DNA of 64,000 nt from Prorocentrum cordatum (Eukaryota > Sar > Dinophyceae > Prorocentrales > Prorocentraceae). This document shows positions 10,286-19,233 of the stretch, in pieces. Numbering within the stretch: position 1 is the first letter of the stretch; each line of letters begins with the position of its first letter. The DNA lies in contig CAUYUJ010020168.1 in the NCBI GenBank assembly GCA_963575745.1, positions 1 to 64,000 of the forward strand, given 5' to 3'. Under the pieces are notes generated by a model that was not told the DNA's origin, made no database searches, and saw only the letters and a list, made by a program, of their open reading frames with translations. The translations under genes and the position numbers were made by a program.

Positions 10286-10740
10286 CAGACTTATTCATGG
10301 TGAGACTCACGCACGCCCCGTTCGTGGCCGTTTTGCGGGGGCGCCTCAAGCGGTTTGCCTGTCTTCTGTCCCAACATCCTTGGCTACCAGAGCAGACTGT
10401 GAGGATGTCTCAGGCGGGACGCTGGTTTCAGCCCCCCCTGACGGAAACCACCACGTGTTATTTCACTGTCCCATTCGCGGCCGTTTTGTGGAGATGTCTC
10501 AAGCGGTTTGCCTGTTTCCTGTCCCAACATCCTTCGCTGTCGGAGCAGATTTGGAGGATGTCTCAAGCGAGGCGCTCATTCTCACCCCCCATAGGGGGAA
10601 CCGCCAGGGCTTATCTCACGGTCCCGTTCGGGGCCGTTTTGTTGGGATGTCTCAAGCGGTGTCCCTGTTATCTGTTCCAACATCCTTCGCTTTCGGAACA
10701 GATTTGGAGGATGTCTCGAGCGTGGAATGGGAGGTGCGCG
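10286..10740 (+). repeat. Minisatellite family B, array 1 (about 3 units of about 151 bp)
   Basis: The units carry CCCGTTCGCGGCCGTTTTGT, GGGATGTCTCAAGCGGTTTG, CTGTCCCAACATCCTTCGCT and TTGGAGGATGTCTCGAGCG, so each has two GATGTCTC boxes. The array starts after CAGACTTATTCATGGTGAG, a border shared with array 2 at about 11929. Long frames across it are repeat artefacts. Confidence 0.88.
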
Positions 10741-11450
10741 CGAATGAGGGGGGGAAGGGGCAATGCGGCGAGGAGGAGGAGGATGAGGCGGAAGGCGTGG
10801 ATGACACGGGGAAAGGGAGGGGAGGGATAACGAGGGCGGTTGAGGGGGGCGAGGGAGTGGGAAAACACCAGGATGACGAAGGCGAAGTAGGATGAGAAGG
10901 AGGAGGAGGATAACAGGAGAAAAGGGGGGTAACGTGAGGAGGCAGGGGATTAGTATGATGGCGAAGTGGGGCGACGGGGGGTAGAAGATAACAAAGAGGA
11001 GGGGTCATGCCGCATTCAATTTCCTCTGGCCCTTTCCGGCCGTTTTGCTGCGATTTGGGCGGTTCTTCGGGTGGTGCCGAGCGCTCTAATACCCAGAAGG
11101 GCGAGAGCGTGACGTTCCTTTTCATTTTCTTGTGTCTGATCAGTTTGATGGCGCCCGAAAAGCATCCTCGCTGACAGCGCGCGGTATTTTTTGGGAGCTC
11201 TTGGATTGTCCTCGGGTTGGTGTGAATCATTTTGGGCCGCATGGGCCGTCGCATCGTGATTGTCTCTATGAAAAATGATCACCTTCAGCGGTGTCGGCCG
11301 TCGTTGGGGGCAGTGTGCGCCGCCATGGCAGTTCGCATCAATGCAGAGGACGTTTGAATGACATAGGGCCGATGGGGGGGGGGCGGCACATTTGGGAGCA
11401 GTTGCGACGATTGGTATGGCCGAGCCGCCCTCATTCTAAATATGCGACAT

Positions 11451-11451
<1 letters not shown>
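10741..11451. other. Purine-rich stretch, then unassigned sequence
   Basis: 10745-10990 is G/A-rich (GAGGA-type). 11010-11450 is balanced, with no supported frame and no motif. Confidence 0.35.

Positions 11452-11542
<91 letters not shown>
11452..11542. repeat. Poly-T run of 91 bases
   Basis: An uninterrupted run of T from 11452 to 11542. On the minus strand it is a poly-A, as at the 3' end of a retroposed transcript, but I see no clear element body next to it. It could also be an assembly or polymerase-slippage artefact. Confidence 0.95.
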
Positions 11543-11799
11543 CTCAGGGCGTGCTGTCAGCAGGGGGAACGCCGCGCGCCTGGATGCCCCGATGGGAGCT
11601 CGCGGATTGGATTTTACAGTGTGACGGTGGCCCCAGTCCGTTATCACCGCGTGATGTTCGCCCCGCGCGGATGGCGTTGCATGTCAGACGGGTAATCCCC
11701 ATCGAGGGTTTGGTGCAGTTTGCATTTTCGCCATATCCTAAGATGGTTTTTTGTTATTACTTGGACGCCTCCTACACCTTCTTACTCTTCTCCTGCCCT

Positions 11800-11945
11800 C
11801 TCCTCCTCATGCCCCGACTTACTCATATACAGACTGACTCACACTCAGACTAACTCAGACACATATTCACACACAAATACCTACTCATACTCATACCTAC
11901 TCATACTCAGACCTGCTCCGACTCAGACTTACTCATGCTGAGACT
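11800..11945. repeat. ACTCAT/ACTCAGAC short tandem repeat leading into family B
   Basis: Imperfect six- to nine-base repeats (ACTCATACTC, ACTCAGACTT). The last part, CAGACTTACTCATGCTGAG, matches the border in front of family-B array 1. Confidence 0.75.
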
Positions 11946-12390
11946 CACGCGCGCCCCGTTCGCGGTCGTTTCGTGGGGATGCCTCAAGCGGTTTGCTTGT
12001 TTTCTGTCCCAATATATTTCGCTATCGGAGCTGATTTAGAGGATGTCTCGAGCGAGGCGCTAATTTTCACCCCCCTTAGGGGAGGAGCCAATGGTTATCT
12101 CACGGTCCCCTTCGCGGCCGTTCTGTGGGGATGTCTCCAGCGGCTTGCCTGTTTTCTGTTCCAACATCCTTCGCTTTCGGAGCAGATTTGGAGGATGTCT
12201 AGAGCGAGGCGCTCATTTTCACGTCCCCAAGGAGCCGCCGAGGGGTTATCTCACGGTCCCGTTCGCGGCCGTTTTGTCGGGATGTCTCAAGCGGGTTTGC
12301 CTGTTAGTTGTCCCAACATCATTCGCTTCCGGAGCAGATTTGGAGGATGTCTCGAGCGAGGCGCTCATTGTCACCCCCCTAAGGGGATTC
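11946..12390 (+). repeat. Minisatellite family B, array 2 (about 3 units of about 151 bp)
   Basis: Box-bearing units begin near 11979, 12130 and 12281, giving a 151-bp period. Sequence pieces are the same as in array 1, including GGAGGATGTCTCGAGCGAGG and CGGCCGTTTTGT. Confidence 0.88.
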
Positions 12391-13234
12391 AAATATTCAC
12401 TGCGTGGGGCTCCCCATATGCGCATTTATTCCCATGGACCTGTCCGCCGTGAGAATCTAGGCGCAAAAACTTTCGAGTATAAACGGGTTTCAGTTGTGAC
12501 GGTCTAGTCATGAATCTAACTGAGAATCAATTGGAGTGTGAATGAGCCTCAGTAGTACGAGCGCGTCTCTGCGCATGACCCTGGGTCCTCCTGGGGCCTC
12601 CTGGGGCCTCCTGGGGACCTACTGGGGCTTCTTGGGGCCTCCAGGAACCTCTTTGGGCCCCCTGGGGCCTCCTGGGACCTCCTAGGGAGGATTCGTGCCC
12701 GATGAGAGGCCCAATCTATAGCAACAGTCGCACATGAAACATTGCGACTTGGAGCCGCAGAAAAAAGGGGCAATCTATAGGAACACGCGTACAACACCAA
12801 GGAGTCGTGCCCTAGGAGAGGCCCTATAGGAACATAAGTACACAGGAGATGGACAATCTATAGGAACATACGTATAACATCAAGGATTCGTGCCCCAGGT
12901 GAGGCCCAATATATGAGAGCATACGTAAAACACATGGGATTGGAGCCACCCCTGTTGCCTTCTGAGGCCTCCTGCTCCTGGGGCCTCTCGGGGCCTCCTG
13001 TTGCCCTCCGGAGACCTCCTGGCGCTTCCTCTGGCCTCCTGGGGCCTCCTGTGGCTTCCTGAAGCCTCCAGGAGCTTCCTGGGGCGTCCTAGAGCCTCTT
13101 GGGGCATCCTGTGGCCTCTTGGGTCTTTCTGTGGCATCCTGATTCATCCTGGGACCTCATGTGGTCTCCTGGGGCCTCCTGGAACCTGTTGGAGCCTCCT
13201 GTGGCTTCCCCAGGAAAACCAGCGCCCACGAGTC
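12391..13234. repeat. GGGGCCTCCT decamer repeats around a unique core
   Basis: 12575-12690 and 12945-13210 are arrays of CTGGGGCCTCCTGG-like ten- to twelve-base repeats, similar in type to the decamers at 7.4-8.05 kb read on the other strand. Between them are ATAGGAACAYACGTA-type imperfect repeats (12715-12935). No gene. Confidence 0.7.
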
Positions 13235-13440
13235 TGGCCACCGATCGAGACATCCTCAAAATCTGGCCCACCTGGGGGGGTGAAATGGAGCGCCTCGCTC
13301 GAGACATCCTCCAAATCTACTCCGAGAGCGAAGGATGCTGGGACAGAAAACAAGCACACCGCTTGAGATATCCCCACCAAACGGCTGCGAACGGGACCGT
13401 GAGAGAACCATTTGCGGCTCCCCTTAGGGTGGCTCCTGCC
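13235..13440 (-). repeat. Minisatellite family B, inverted partial copy
   Basis: CGCTCGAGACATCCTCCAAA, CGAAGGATGCTGGGACAGAA and AACGGGACCGTGAGAGAACC are the complements of family-B pieces at 10.3-12.4 kb. Confidence 0.85.
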
Positions 13441-14064
13441 AAGGGAACCTGGCTGTGGTTTTCGGCGACGCACCAGCGCCCTTGGCTAACAGCGTTGCAA
13501 CGCACGCGCTGCATTACGCGGAAGTAGTAAGATGATATGTTTCTGACATGATGCGTGGGCGCGCACGGCGCGGGCCTACATGGCGCGTCGAAGGCGCCTG
13601 ACACACGCCCGCGATACTATTCACGACCGAAATCGGAAAATTAGCTCCGGCGGCGCACATGCGGTGGGACACGCGTGCGTTCGGCATCACCCGCGCGAGG
13701 TGGCTAACAATTTCGCGGCGTTGCGCTAAAAATGCCATTGTGCCCAACATCGTTTCGAAGCGCGCTGCGGTGCGCCGCGCAAGCGCGCGTGGACTGCGGC
13801 CTGCATGCGGCCCGCGCACTAGTACGAGCGATTGAATCTGAAAGGGCAAGGCGCGGCACGTGCGCCATGAAAACGCGGCACACGGCAGAAGCAGTTACGA
13901 GAAGGAAACTCGCGCGATTCGCGTGCCTCCGTCGACCGAAATCGCTAAATCAGGGCAAGCGATCGGCGACGACCGCGTTTGACGCCACCAATAAATACAT
14001 GAAAAAATGCAAAAACAAATTTGTCGAGGCCCTCGTTTTGTTTCCTGGTGGGCGCAACACCTGA
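13441..14064. other. CpG-rich stretch without a recognised gene
   Basis: Texture similar to 4.25-5.3 kb. A 110-codon plus-strand frame (13732-14064) has no motif. No gene called. Confidence 0.3.
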
Positions 14065-14804
14065 CACTCCCGTGAGCACGCGCGCGCGGGCGCCGCTGGC
14101 GCCGCCCAGTGGGGTTACGCGTGCGCGCGCGTGGCACCCGGCAGCGCATCCATCGTCTTTGCGCGGAAATGACGCCTCGAAGGGGTAGAAGTGCGAGACG
14201 AGGTAGACAGGGCAGAGTGGACGGAAGCTGCAGGGGAGAGTAAGGGGGGTCATCAGCGTTGTGTCGCCACCGGACGATTCCGCACGGGTAGCGTCGCGTG
14301 AATAGCCTCGGATTGCGTGGCGGCGTGAATGCATGCATGCACGTACGTGTATGCATGGGTGTATGCACACATAGGGGAAAGGCATATGGATGTGCAAATA
14401 GGGTGTACATACACACTTATGTATACACGTGTATATATACATACATATACACATACAATGAACATATGAATATGGGAATATACACACATATATATATACA
14501 TAAAAATATATATGTGTGTGTGAATGTACAGCGCTGTGTCACTATGAGACGCTCGTGGGGGGGCACCGCCGTTTGCGAAATAAACGCCCATCTTAGGGAT
14601 CGAAAACAAGACGACGAAGCACGCCCCCTTTCCCCCGTATTTCAAGGTTGACGGGGAGGGCTGGGCAGTCCAACATAAGTGGGCGTTTATTTCGCAACGC
14701 TTCGCACTCCCCTTCGGCGTGTTCGGTGGCCAACATTGAAATGCGGGGCGCGGGGCGGGGATCTCGGTACTTCCACACGTGGGCGTTTATTTCGCAAACG
14801 GCGG
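14065..14804 (+). repeat. Long direct repeat, left copy (740 bp)
   Basis: From CACTCCCGTGAGCACGCG to the end of CAAACGGCGG this matches 18511-19233 almost base for base. The main difference is a variable TATA/CATA microsatellite (14400-14520). Sequences diverge exactly after the last base of the internal inverted repeat (14804 and 19233). The pair brackets about 3.7 kb with two mobile-element genes. Confidence 0.95.
14566..14804. mobile_element. MITE-like element, copy 1 (239 bp, 25-bp perfect terminal inverted repeats)
   Basis: The left end CCGCCGTTTGCGAAATAAAC (continuing GCCCA) at 14566-14590 is the exact complement of the right end at 14780-14804. A third copy of GTGGGCGTTTATTTCGCAA lies inside, near 14680. 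No coding capacity, and no target-site duplication is evident. Confidence 0.8.
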
Positions 14805-15114
14805 ACTCATTTGCCATGGCATCTTCGGCTACGGGCATCTGCATGGGTTGCGCTGCAAGACTGGCCCCCTCCCCGCTGCCCAACGGGTTGCGCTCTCCCG
14901 TTGGCGCCCTGCAAGGACTTTGAGGCTGCCCGAAGCCGCCCGTCTTGAGGGCGGCGTCAAGAGCGACGCCAGACTATGAATGCCGCCGCGTGCTCCGGTC
15001 ACATCGACAAGCCTTCCGTTCACCTGGCGCAGCTGTTTCGGCTCAGTCGTCACCGCAGCAACGGCCTCGCCCCGCCCCGAGGCCATCTGACCCCTTTTTC
15101 GGTCGCGGGCCCAG
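14805..15114. other. Unassigned spacer ahead of the transposase
   Basis: Mixed GC-rich sequence with no recognised frame. It may contain the 5' end of the Tc1/mariner-like element, but I cannot find its terminal repeat. Confidence 0.3.
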
Positions 15115-16804
15115 ATGGCGCCCCACCTCAGCAAGAGGGAGCTCGACCGCTGCTTCTCGCTCTACGCCGCTGGGGCCCAGATGCCCCCCAAGAGCCCCGA
15201 GAGGGCCCCAGGAGAGAACCCAAGACGGCCAAAGCCCCTCAAACGCCCCAAGACGGCCTCAACAGCTCAACCCGGCCTTGAGAGGACGCAATATGGCCCA
15301 GAGAGGACAAACTCCCAGTGACGGACACAGCTTTGACGCCCAGGTCCCTAAGAGCTCCAGCTGGCGGCAAGCACATGTGTAGGCGAGTCGGATTTGACGA
15401 CCGTCCGCCGGGCCCTCCGGGGCGCCACGCACAGGCGTGGCCCAGCGGAGACTCGCGGCCGCAAGCCCAAGCTCACGGCCGTCAAGCTCCGCGCCTTGAA
15501 CAACGCGCGGGTTCGTTTGATTCGGGCGGCCAAGGGCGAGGCCGAGGTTCACCTCAAGGACGTGATGAAGGCCGCGCGGGTCTCCGACGTCCACAAGGGC
15601 ACGGCCTCCAGGCACTTCTAGCGCCTCGGGGTCACCTGGCGCGCTCCCCGCGCGGAGCCGCTCCGCGGCTCCGCTGAGGCGGAGGAGCGCGCGGCCGCGT
15701 GTTCGGGGTGGAAGCGGCTCCCGGGCAACTATTTCACGCACCAGGTCGATGCCATCATCGACAATAAGGTGTTCTCCATCCCCATGACCAAGCGGGCGAA
15801 GACGCACGCAAAGAAGAGTCGCGTTCGCGGCCACCTTCGCACCAAGGCAGAGGGGGCGCGACTCTCGGTCCCGAGTGCGATCCCAGGGGCTGGGGGCGGG
15901 GGCCGCCGGGCCGCTGAAGTCGAGATGCCGATTCCGCCCCCGATCGTTGCCCCGATCCATGTCTGCGATCCAAGTCTGATCGGGTCTGATCGGCCCCGTC
16001 CAGGTGATCGGACATGTTTTTCTTGGCGTCGTTTCTTTCTGGTATGAGGGTTTTTATTGGCGTAGTTTCTTTCGGATGCGAGGGGCGGGGGGGGGGGCCG
16101 GGCGGGGGGCCGGCTGGCCGGGCCCTCCCCCGAGGTCCTCAAGCCTTTCACGAAGCCGAAGGGGAACCAGAACAGGGTGAACCCAGGCGCCAAGGTTCAC
16201 GTGGCCGCAGCCATCGTGAACAACAAGGTCCGCGTCTGGCACTACCTGCCCACCCTGTGGTGCGCCGACGCAGCCTGCGATTTCTACGCGGGCGTCCTCG
16301 CTCCCGCGCTTCGCCGTTGCCGGAAGGGGCGCCGCGCCTTCCGCATCCTGGGGGATAACGACCCCGCGGGGTACAAGAGCAAGAAGGCCGTTGACTGCAA
16401 GCGGCCCCCTTAGTTGGCGCGCCACCGCGGCGGCCGCGAGTTCGAGTCGGGCCCCGTCTGGCGATCGCCCCGCCACTCGGCGCCCGCTCTTGATCGCCCG
16501 CCGCTCGCGCCTCGGTCGACCCCGCTCGGTCGCTCTCAGGCGGGGTCTCAAGATCACCCCCATCAAGTTCCCCAAGTATTCCCCGGACTTGAACCCCCTC
16601 GACTATTTCCTCTGGGCGGAGGTCAACCGGCGAATGGCAGAGCAGAGCGCGCCGGCCAACGAGTCTCAGAGCGCTTACAAGGCGCGCCTCAGGCGCGTCG
16701 CCATGGGCATCCCGAAGAGCGTCATCAGGGCAGCCGTGGCTAAGATGAAGACGAAGGCGGCGGAGGGCGTCGTGGCCGAGGGAGGCAGGATCCCGAGCGA
16801 TTGA
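15115..16804 (+). pseudogene. Tc1/mariner-like DDE transposase, broken
   Basis: Successive pieces give a transposase in order. 15115-15186: HLSKRELDRCFSLYAAGA, a helix-turn-helix start. 15394-15621: GRKPKLT...KLRALNNARVRLI and the second helix-turn-helix AARVSDVHKGTASRHF. 15720-15860: VDAIIDNKVFSIPMTKRAKT, first catalytic Asp. 16130-16413: KVHVAAAIVNNKVRVWHYLP and LGDNDPAGYKS, second Asp. 16540-16804: FPKYSPDLNPLDYFLW, third Asp. The first pieces share one frame but are interrupted by in-frame stops (TAG 15619, TGA 16045, TAG 16063, TAG 16411); the last piece is in another frame. 15187-15390 breaks the first domain with decamer repeats and looks like an intron or insertion, and 15880-16120 is a second foreign stretch. 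The family cuts and pastes DNA in the nucleus. This copy cannot make an intact enzyme unless much of it is spliced. Confidence 0.8.
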
Positions 16805-17227
16805 GCCTGCGGCCCGGGAGCGTTGGCGCTGATCAGCCGAGTCGGCGGCACGGTCTTTGCCACGACGCAATTTTTCCAGCCGCGGCCGGGGAGCCAGCCG
16901 AACCGGCGGCTCGGCCTCTGCCAGAGCGGATTTTTCCTCAGTGACCGCCGAGAGATTTCAGAATTCCTGCCGCAGCGCATGCACCGAGAAACGTGTCGTG
17001 GATCCGTGGACTTGAAAATCGTAGCCGTGCTGCTACTGTTCCATCCCTGCCTTTCGGGAGGTGCTCGACTGCCCATGGCGAGGGCCCTGCGGTGCTCGCG
17101 ACTCCTGCGCTTCACGCGCGTTTGCCTTAGTGCAGGCCCGCGCGGGACACAGCCTGCGTATCATTGCGGCTTCATGTCGTTTGCACGTGTGTCCAGAACA
17201 TCGTGCAACGCGTTGCCCGCGCGTCTG

Positions 17228-18299
17228 ATGGCGTACGTCCAGGACCGCGGGACGAAGGCCATGCAGCGGTTCGTCCGCAGCCGAGTGCGCAAGCTGACGG
17301 CGGACCTTGAGGAGACGAAGGAGTGGGCGTCTGCCCGCGAGAACGCGGCCTTCGAGGCGGTGGACGATTGGGCGCCCGTGTGCCGCTGCGCTGAGGAGAC
17401 ATGTCCCCATGGCCCGGCGTGCTCGTACAGGTCAGCCGTGGAGACCATCTTCTCCCGCAACGCCGCTTCTTTCGACGTTAACGGCGTCTCTGCGGGACAT
17501 TCTGATGGTCGGCCCGAAGAAGACGACGAGGGTGCCCTTCCTGGTGGGGCCGTCGAATTCCGGGAAGAGCACGGTGGTTTACCCTTTCGACGACTTGTTC
17601 ACTCCGAAACGGGTTATGCACAAGCCTGCCTTGGGCTCCTCCTTTGGACTCCGGAACCTGGCCAGCGGCACGAAGCGGTTCATCTTCTGGGACGACTTCC
17701 GGCCGGTTGAGTTCGCCCACGAGAAGACCGCCCCCGTCTCTTTGTTCCTGTCTCTGTTCGTCGGCCAGCACACCGAGATCCAGGTTTCCCAGTCCTTCAA
17801 CGACGGGAACAAGGACGTCTGCTGGAACCACGGCGCCGTTTTCACGGGCAAGCTGGAGGGCCTCTGGGAGACGACGAATAAGGTGGGTGCGGAGGACATC
17901 CGGCACATGCAGAACCGCGCGAGGCAGTTCCCATTCACCTCCGTCTTGTCGGACGGCTCTTTGCAGGACGTACTCTCGTGTGCTCCGTGCATGACCGCGT
18001 GGATCGTCCGGGAGGCGGCAAAGTTCGACGCCGTCGGCGTTTTCCGCCCGGCGCCCGCTGCGCCGGTCGGGGCAGACGCGGGCGTGCCGCCTGTGAGCGG
18101 CTTCGACGACCTCATGTCCGACGCGCGCATACCCCGCGCGCAGGCAGACGCCTTGCTGGCGGATGTCCGCGCGATGGGTGCGGTTGCCGTGGACGAGGTG
18201 CTCCCCGCGGACTGGGTCCGTCTGAATTCGTGGGCCTTGCTGCTCCCGCTCCAGAAGCGCAGACTTCTTGGGCAAATCGGCTCTCCGGTTTCGCCCTGA
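17228..18299 (+). pseudogene. SF3-like P-loop ATPase/helicase, one frameshift
   Basis: Frame one (17228 to about 17485, open back to 16823) reads AYVQDRGTKAMQRFVRSRVR and a Cys-rich VCRCAEETCPHGPACSY. Frame two (about 17480 to the stop at 18299) continues as SLRDILMVGPKKTTRVPF, then Walker A GPSNSGKST, Walker B-like RFIFWDDFRPVEF, and a motif C/sensor-like AVFTGKLEGLW with DIRHMQNRARQFPF after it. The order and spacing fit superfamily 3 helicases, the class found in parvovirus NS1 and CRESS-DNA Rep proteins. Related proteins are common in dinoflagellates, where their role is unknown. No rolling-circle endonuclease motifs are visible upstream. The domains join with one frame change near 17475-17490, which may be an intron boundary, a frameshift mutation or a sequencing error. 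It lies between the two long direct repeats together with the mariner remnant. Confidence 0.65.
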
Positions 18300-18356
18300 G
18301 GGAGCGCGCGGGCAGCGCCGGGGGCTTCCCCCCAGCGCTCCGCCCCACGTCTTTTG

Positions 18357-18510
18357 CATGCTCGCGAGGGCGCGCGTGCGGTTACCGCTGGCGAAGTCCA
18401 GTTGGGTTGCGCACGCCCGCCTCTCAGCTTCTGCGCTTCCGGAAGCACGCGCGCGCGGGCACCGCTGGCCAAGTCCACTTGATTTGCGAGCGCCCGCCTG
18501 TCAGCTTTTG
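18357..18510 (+). repeat. Two degenerate 75-77 bp units ahead of the right direct repeat
   Basis: GCGCGTGCGGTTACCGCTGG and GCGCGCGGGCACCGCTGG, each followed by AAGTCCA and GCCCGCCTSTCAGCTT, lead into the same motif at the start of the direct repeat (CGCGCGGGCGCCGCTGG). Three tandem variants, of which only the last is shared by both long repeats. Confidence 0.7.
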
Positions 18511-18874
18511 CACTCCCGTGAGCACGCGCGCGCGGGCGCCGCTGGCGCCGCCCAGTGGGGTTACGCGCGCGCGCGCGCGGCACCCGGCAGCGCATCCATC
18601 GTCTTTGCGCGGAAATGACGCCTCGAAGGGGTAGAAGTGCGAGACGAGGTAGACAGGGCAGAGGGGGCGGAAGCTGCAGGGGAGAGTAAGGGGGGTCATC
18701 AGCGTTGTGTCGCCACCGGACGATTCCGCACGGGTAGCGTCGCGTGAATAGCCTCGGATTGCGTGGCGGCGTGAACGCATGCATGCACGTACGTGTATGC
18801 ATGGGTGTATGCACACATAGGGGAAAGGCATATGGATGTGCAAATAGGGTGTACATACACACTTATATATACAC

Positions 18875-18913
<39 letters not shown>

Positions 18914-19233
18914 CAACATATAAATATGGGAATATACATATATTTGTGTGTGAATGTACAGCGTTGTATCACTATAAGACGCTCGTGGGGGGCACCGCCG
19001 TTTGCGAAATAAACGCCCATCTTAGGGATCGAAAACAAGACGACGAAGCACGCCCCCTGTCCCCCGTATTTCAAGGTTGACGGGGAGGGCTGGGCAGTCC
19101 AACATAAGTGGGCGTTTATTTCGCAACGCTTCGCGCTCCCCTTCGGCGTGTTCGGTGGCCAACATTGAAATGCGGGGCGCGGGGCGGGGATCTCGGTACT
19201 TCCACACGTGGGCGTTTATTTCGCAAACGGCGG
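18511..19233 (+). repeat. Long direct repeat, right copy (723 bp)
   Basis: Near-identical partner of 14065-14804. It differs mainly by a longer TATATA run (18870-18905) and small indels. It ends exactly at the terminal inverted repeat of the enclosed 239-bp element and abuts the truncated copia-like polyprotein. Confidence 0.95.
18995..19233. mobile_element. MITE-like element, copy 2 (239 bp, 25-bp perfect terminal inverted repeats)
   Basis: Ends at 18995-19019 and 19209-19233 are exact inverted complements, and the size is identical to copy 1 at 14566-14804. Confidence 0.8.

Noticed and set aside
16438-16460. GAGTTCGAGTCGGGCC resembling a tRNA B box
   Set aside because: No A box or cloverleaf can be drawn around it.
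14065-19233. Interpreting the 730-bp direct repeats as LTRs of the copia-like element
   Set aside because: The copia genes lie outside the bracketed interval, the repeats do not start TG and end CA, and no primer-binding site is evident.
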